A stretch of 38,802 nt of DNA from a virus, in IMG/VR virus record IMGVR_UViG_3300003691_000027, positions 1-38,802 of that record; one strand, 5' to 3'. The notes beneath the pieces were generated by a model. It was given only the letters and a program-made list of their open reading frames with translations. It searched no databases and was not told where the DNA came from. Made by a program: the position numbers and the translations under genes. Every line of letters starts with the position of its first letter. The stretch's first letter is position 1. This document shows positions 38,365 to 38,802 of this stretch, one piece after another.

Positions 38365-38468
38365 TGCTAGTATAAATTATACGGTTCGTAACTAGCATTC
38401 CTCCGAGTTGAGAAGCCAGCGAAAAACAGTGTGCATCTAGAGCCACTGATTCGGTGTCCTCTCAACTC
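38365..38468 (+). ncRNA. Structured leader RNA before the major capsid gene
   Basis: The 129-bp gap between scaffold and capsid genes holds two structures. TGCTAGT (38365-38371) pairs with ACTAGCA (38391-38397) around a TACG-GTT-CGTA hairpin. GAGTTGAGA (38405-38413) pairs perfectly with TCTCAACTC (38460-38468), enclosing CAGTG...CACTG and CACTG-ATT-CGGTG alternatives. The second stem ends 17 bases before the capsid ATG and its Shine-Dalgarno (AAAGGAA). It may stabilise or process the capsid mRNA. No ribozyme consensus was found. Confidence 0.55.
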
Positions 38469-38485
38469 AATTTAAAGGAAAGGCT

Positions 38486-38802
38486 ATGACTACCGCAGTA
38501 GTAGCACTCGATTCAGACCTTAAGCGCAAGAAGTGGATGCGTGAAGGTTTGATCCAAGCAGCATCCAAATCATTTTGGACACCTTATACGGGCAACTCAA
38601 AAGACTCTATCATATTTCAAACAAACAACACCAGCGCTTCCGAAGGGCATACAGTTGTTTTCGACTTTGATGGCAATCTATCCGGCAAAGCAATTAAAGG
38701 TAAAGACACTGCGTTCGGAAAAGGTGAGCAGAAGAAGAAATTCTCCGATAAAGTGACAGTTGAGCGTTATCGCTTAGTTGTTGACAATGGCGATCAGTTT
38801 GA
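38486..38802 (+). CDS. Major capsid protein, N4gp56 family (5' part)
   Basis: This is the N-terminal part of the capsid gene, beginning MTTAVVALDSDLKRKKWMRE and continuing through FWTPYTGN and EGHTVVFDFDGNLSG to the KFSDKVTVE shared with the start of the window. After removing the 73-base redundancy it joins in frame with 1-905, giving 382 aa. The N-terminal helix followed by the FWTPYTG and GHTVVFDFDGNLSG strands is characteristic of the N4gp56 family. AAAGGAA is the Shine-Dalgarno. Confidence 0.88.
   Translation, partial: MTTAVVALDSDLKRKKWMREGLIQAASKSFWTPYTGNSKDSIIFQTNNTSASEGHTVVFDFDGNLSGKAIKGKDTAFGKGEQKKKFSDKVTVERYRLVVDNGDQF

Noticed and set aside
38405-38468. Self-cleaving ribozyme (hammerhead) in the capsid leader
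   Set aside because: GAAA and CTGA-like bits are present, but the hammerhead core CTGANGA and the right order of conserved bases are missing.
1-38802. tRNA genes, CRISPR arrays, insertion sequences, integrase or lysogeny genes
   Set aside because: None recognised on either strand; no regularly spaced repeat array and no recombinase catalytic motif was seen. Very short or divergent tRNAs could be missed by eye.
1-38802. Very frequent TTAGCTA/TAGCTAA words
   Set aside because: Occur mostly in coding frames as Leu-Ala (TTA GCT) codon pairs and their complements; no fixed spacing or orientation suggesting a site.

Overview
The window is a complete circular, or terminally redundant, genome of a tailed phage with podovirus-like gene content. 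The first 73 bases (1-73) are repeated exactly at the end (38730-38802), so the unique length is about 38,729 bp and the major capsid gene is cut by the arbitrary linearisation point. Nested inner- and outer-membrane spanin genes and a phage outer-membrane beta-barrel protein point to a Gram-negative host. An integron attC-like site points weakly to a Vibrio-like or other integron-bearing gammaproteobacterium. No integrase, excisionase or CI-like repressor was recognised, so a lytic lifestyle is more likely than a temperate one.

Layout: two nearly equal arms diverge at about 37.6 kb and converge at about 18.1 kb. The + arm (37679 through the junction to 18105) is the virion and lysis arm: scaffold, N4gp56-type major capsid protein, a small capsid-adjacent protein, a UUCG hairpin terminator, head-tail adaptor, beta-helix tailspike, a six-gene stretch of lysis functions (membrane/coiled-coil protein, holin candidate, Rz, nested Rz1, DUF5675 protein), a large tail protein, several small virion proteins, two candidate ejection proteins, a P22-like portal, a 1234-aa internal virion protein and a second short fibre. 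Most of these genes overlap by ATGA, TGATG or similar, so translation is coupled.

The - arm (37581 down to 18067) carries packaging and replication. It starts with a ribbon-helix-helix regulator, TerS and TerL. A 0.5-kb non-coding region follows, with iteron-like repeats, two GTCAA-N4-TTGAC dyads and an inverted repeat, and is a candidate origin. Then come two small genes behind matching promoters, further small genes, a 40-bp inverted repeat, a small gene broken by a frameshift, a multi-HTH protein, a primase-helicase, a DUF6378 protein, a single-strand binding protein, family A DNA polymerase, a Cas4/AddB-like nuclease, an SF2 helicase, an ATP-dependent ligase and a VRR-NUC nuclease. Together these can copy, join and process phage DNA largely independently of host replication enzymes.

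A three-gene cassette (24056-26824) sits inside the replication arm and does not fit its surroundings. It holds an outer-membrane lipid-hydrolase-like barrel protein, a spike/fibre-like protein and a small beta-rich protein, behind a candidate promoter with a perfect 12-bp palindrome. This cassette, the attC-like site at 21104-21162, the related pair of inverted repeats (33.0 and 35.3 kb) and the frameshifted gene at 32.5 kb are the main items worth a second look.
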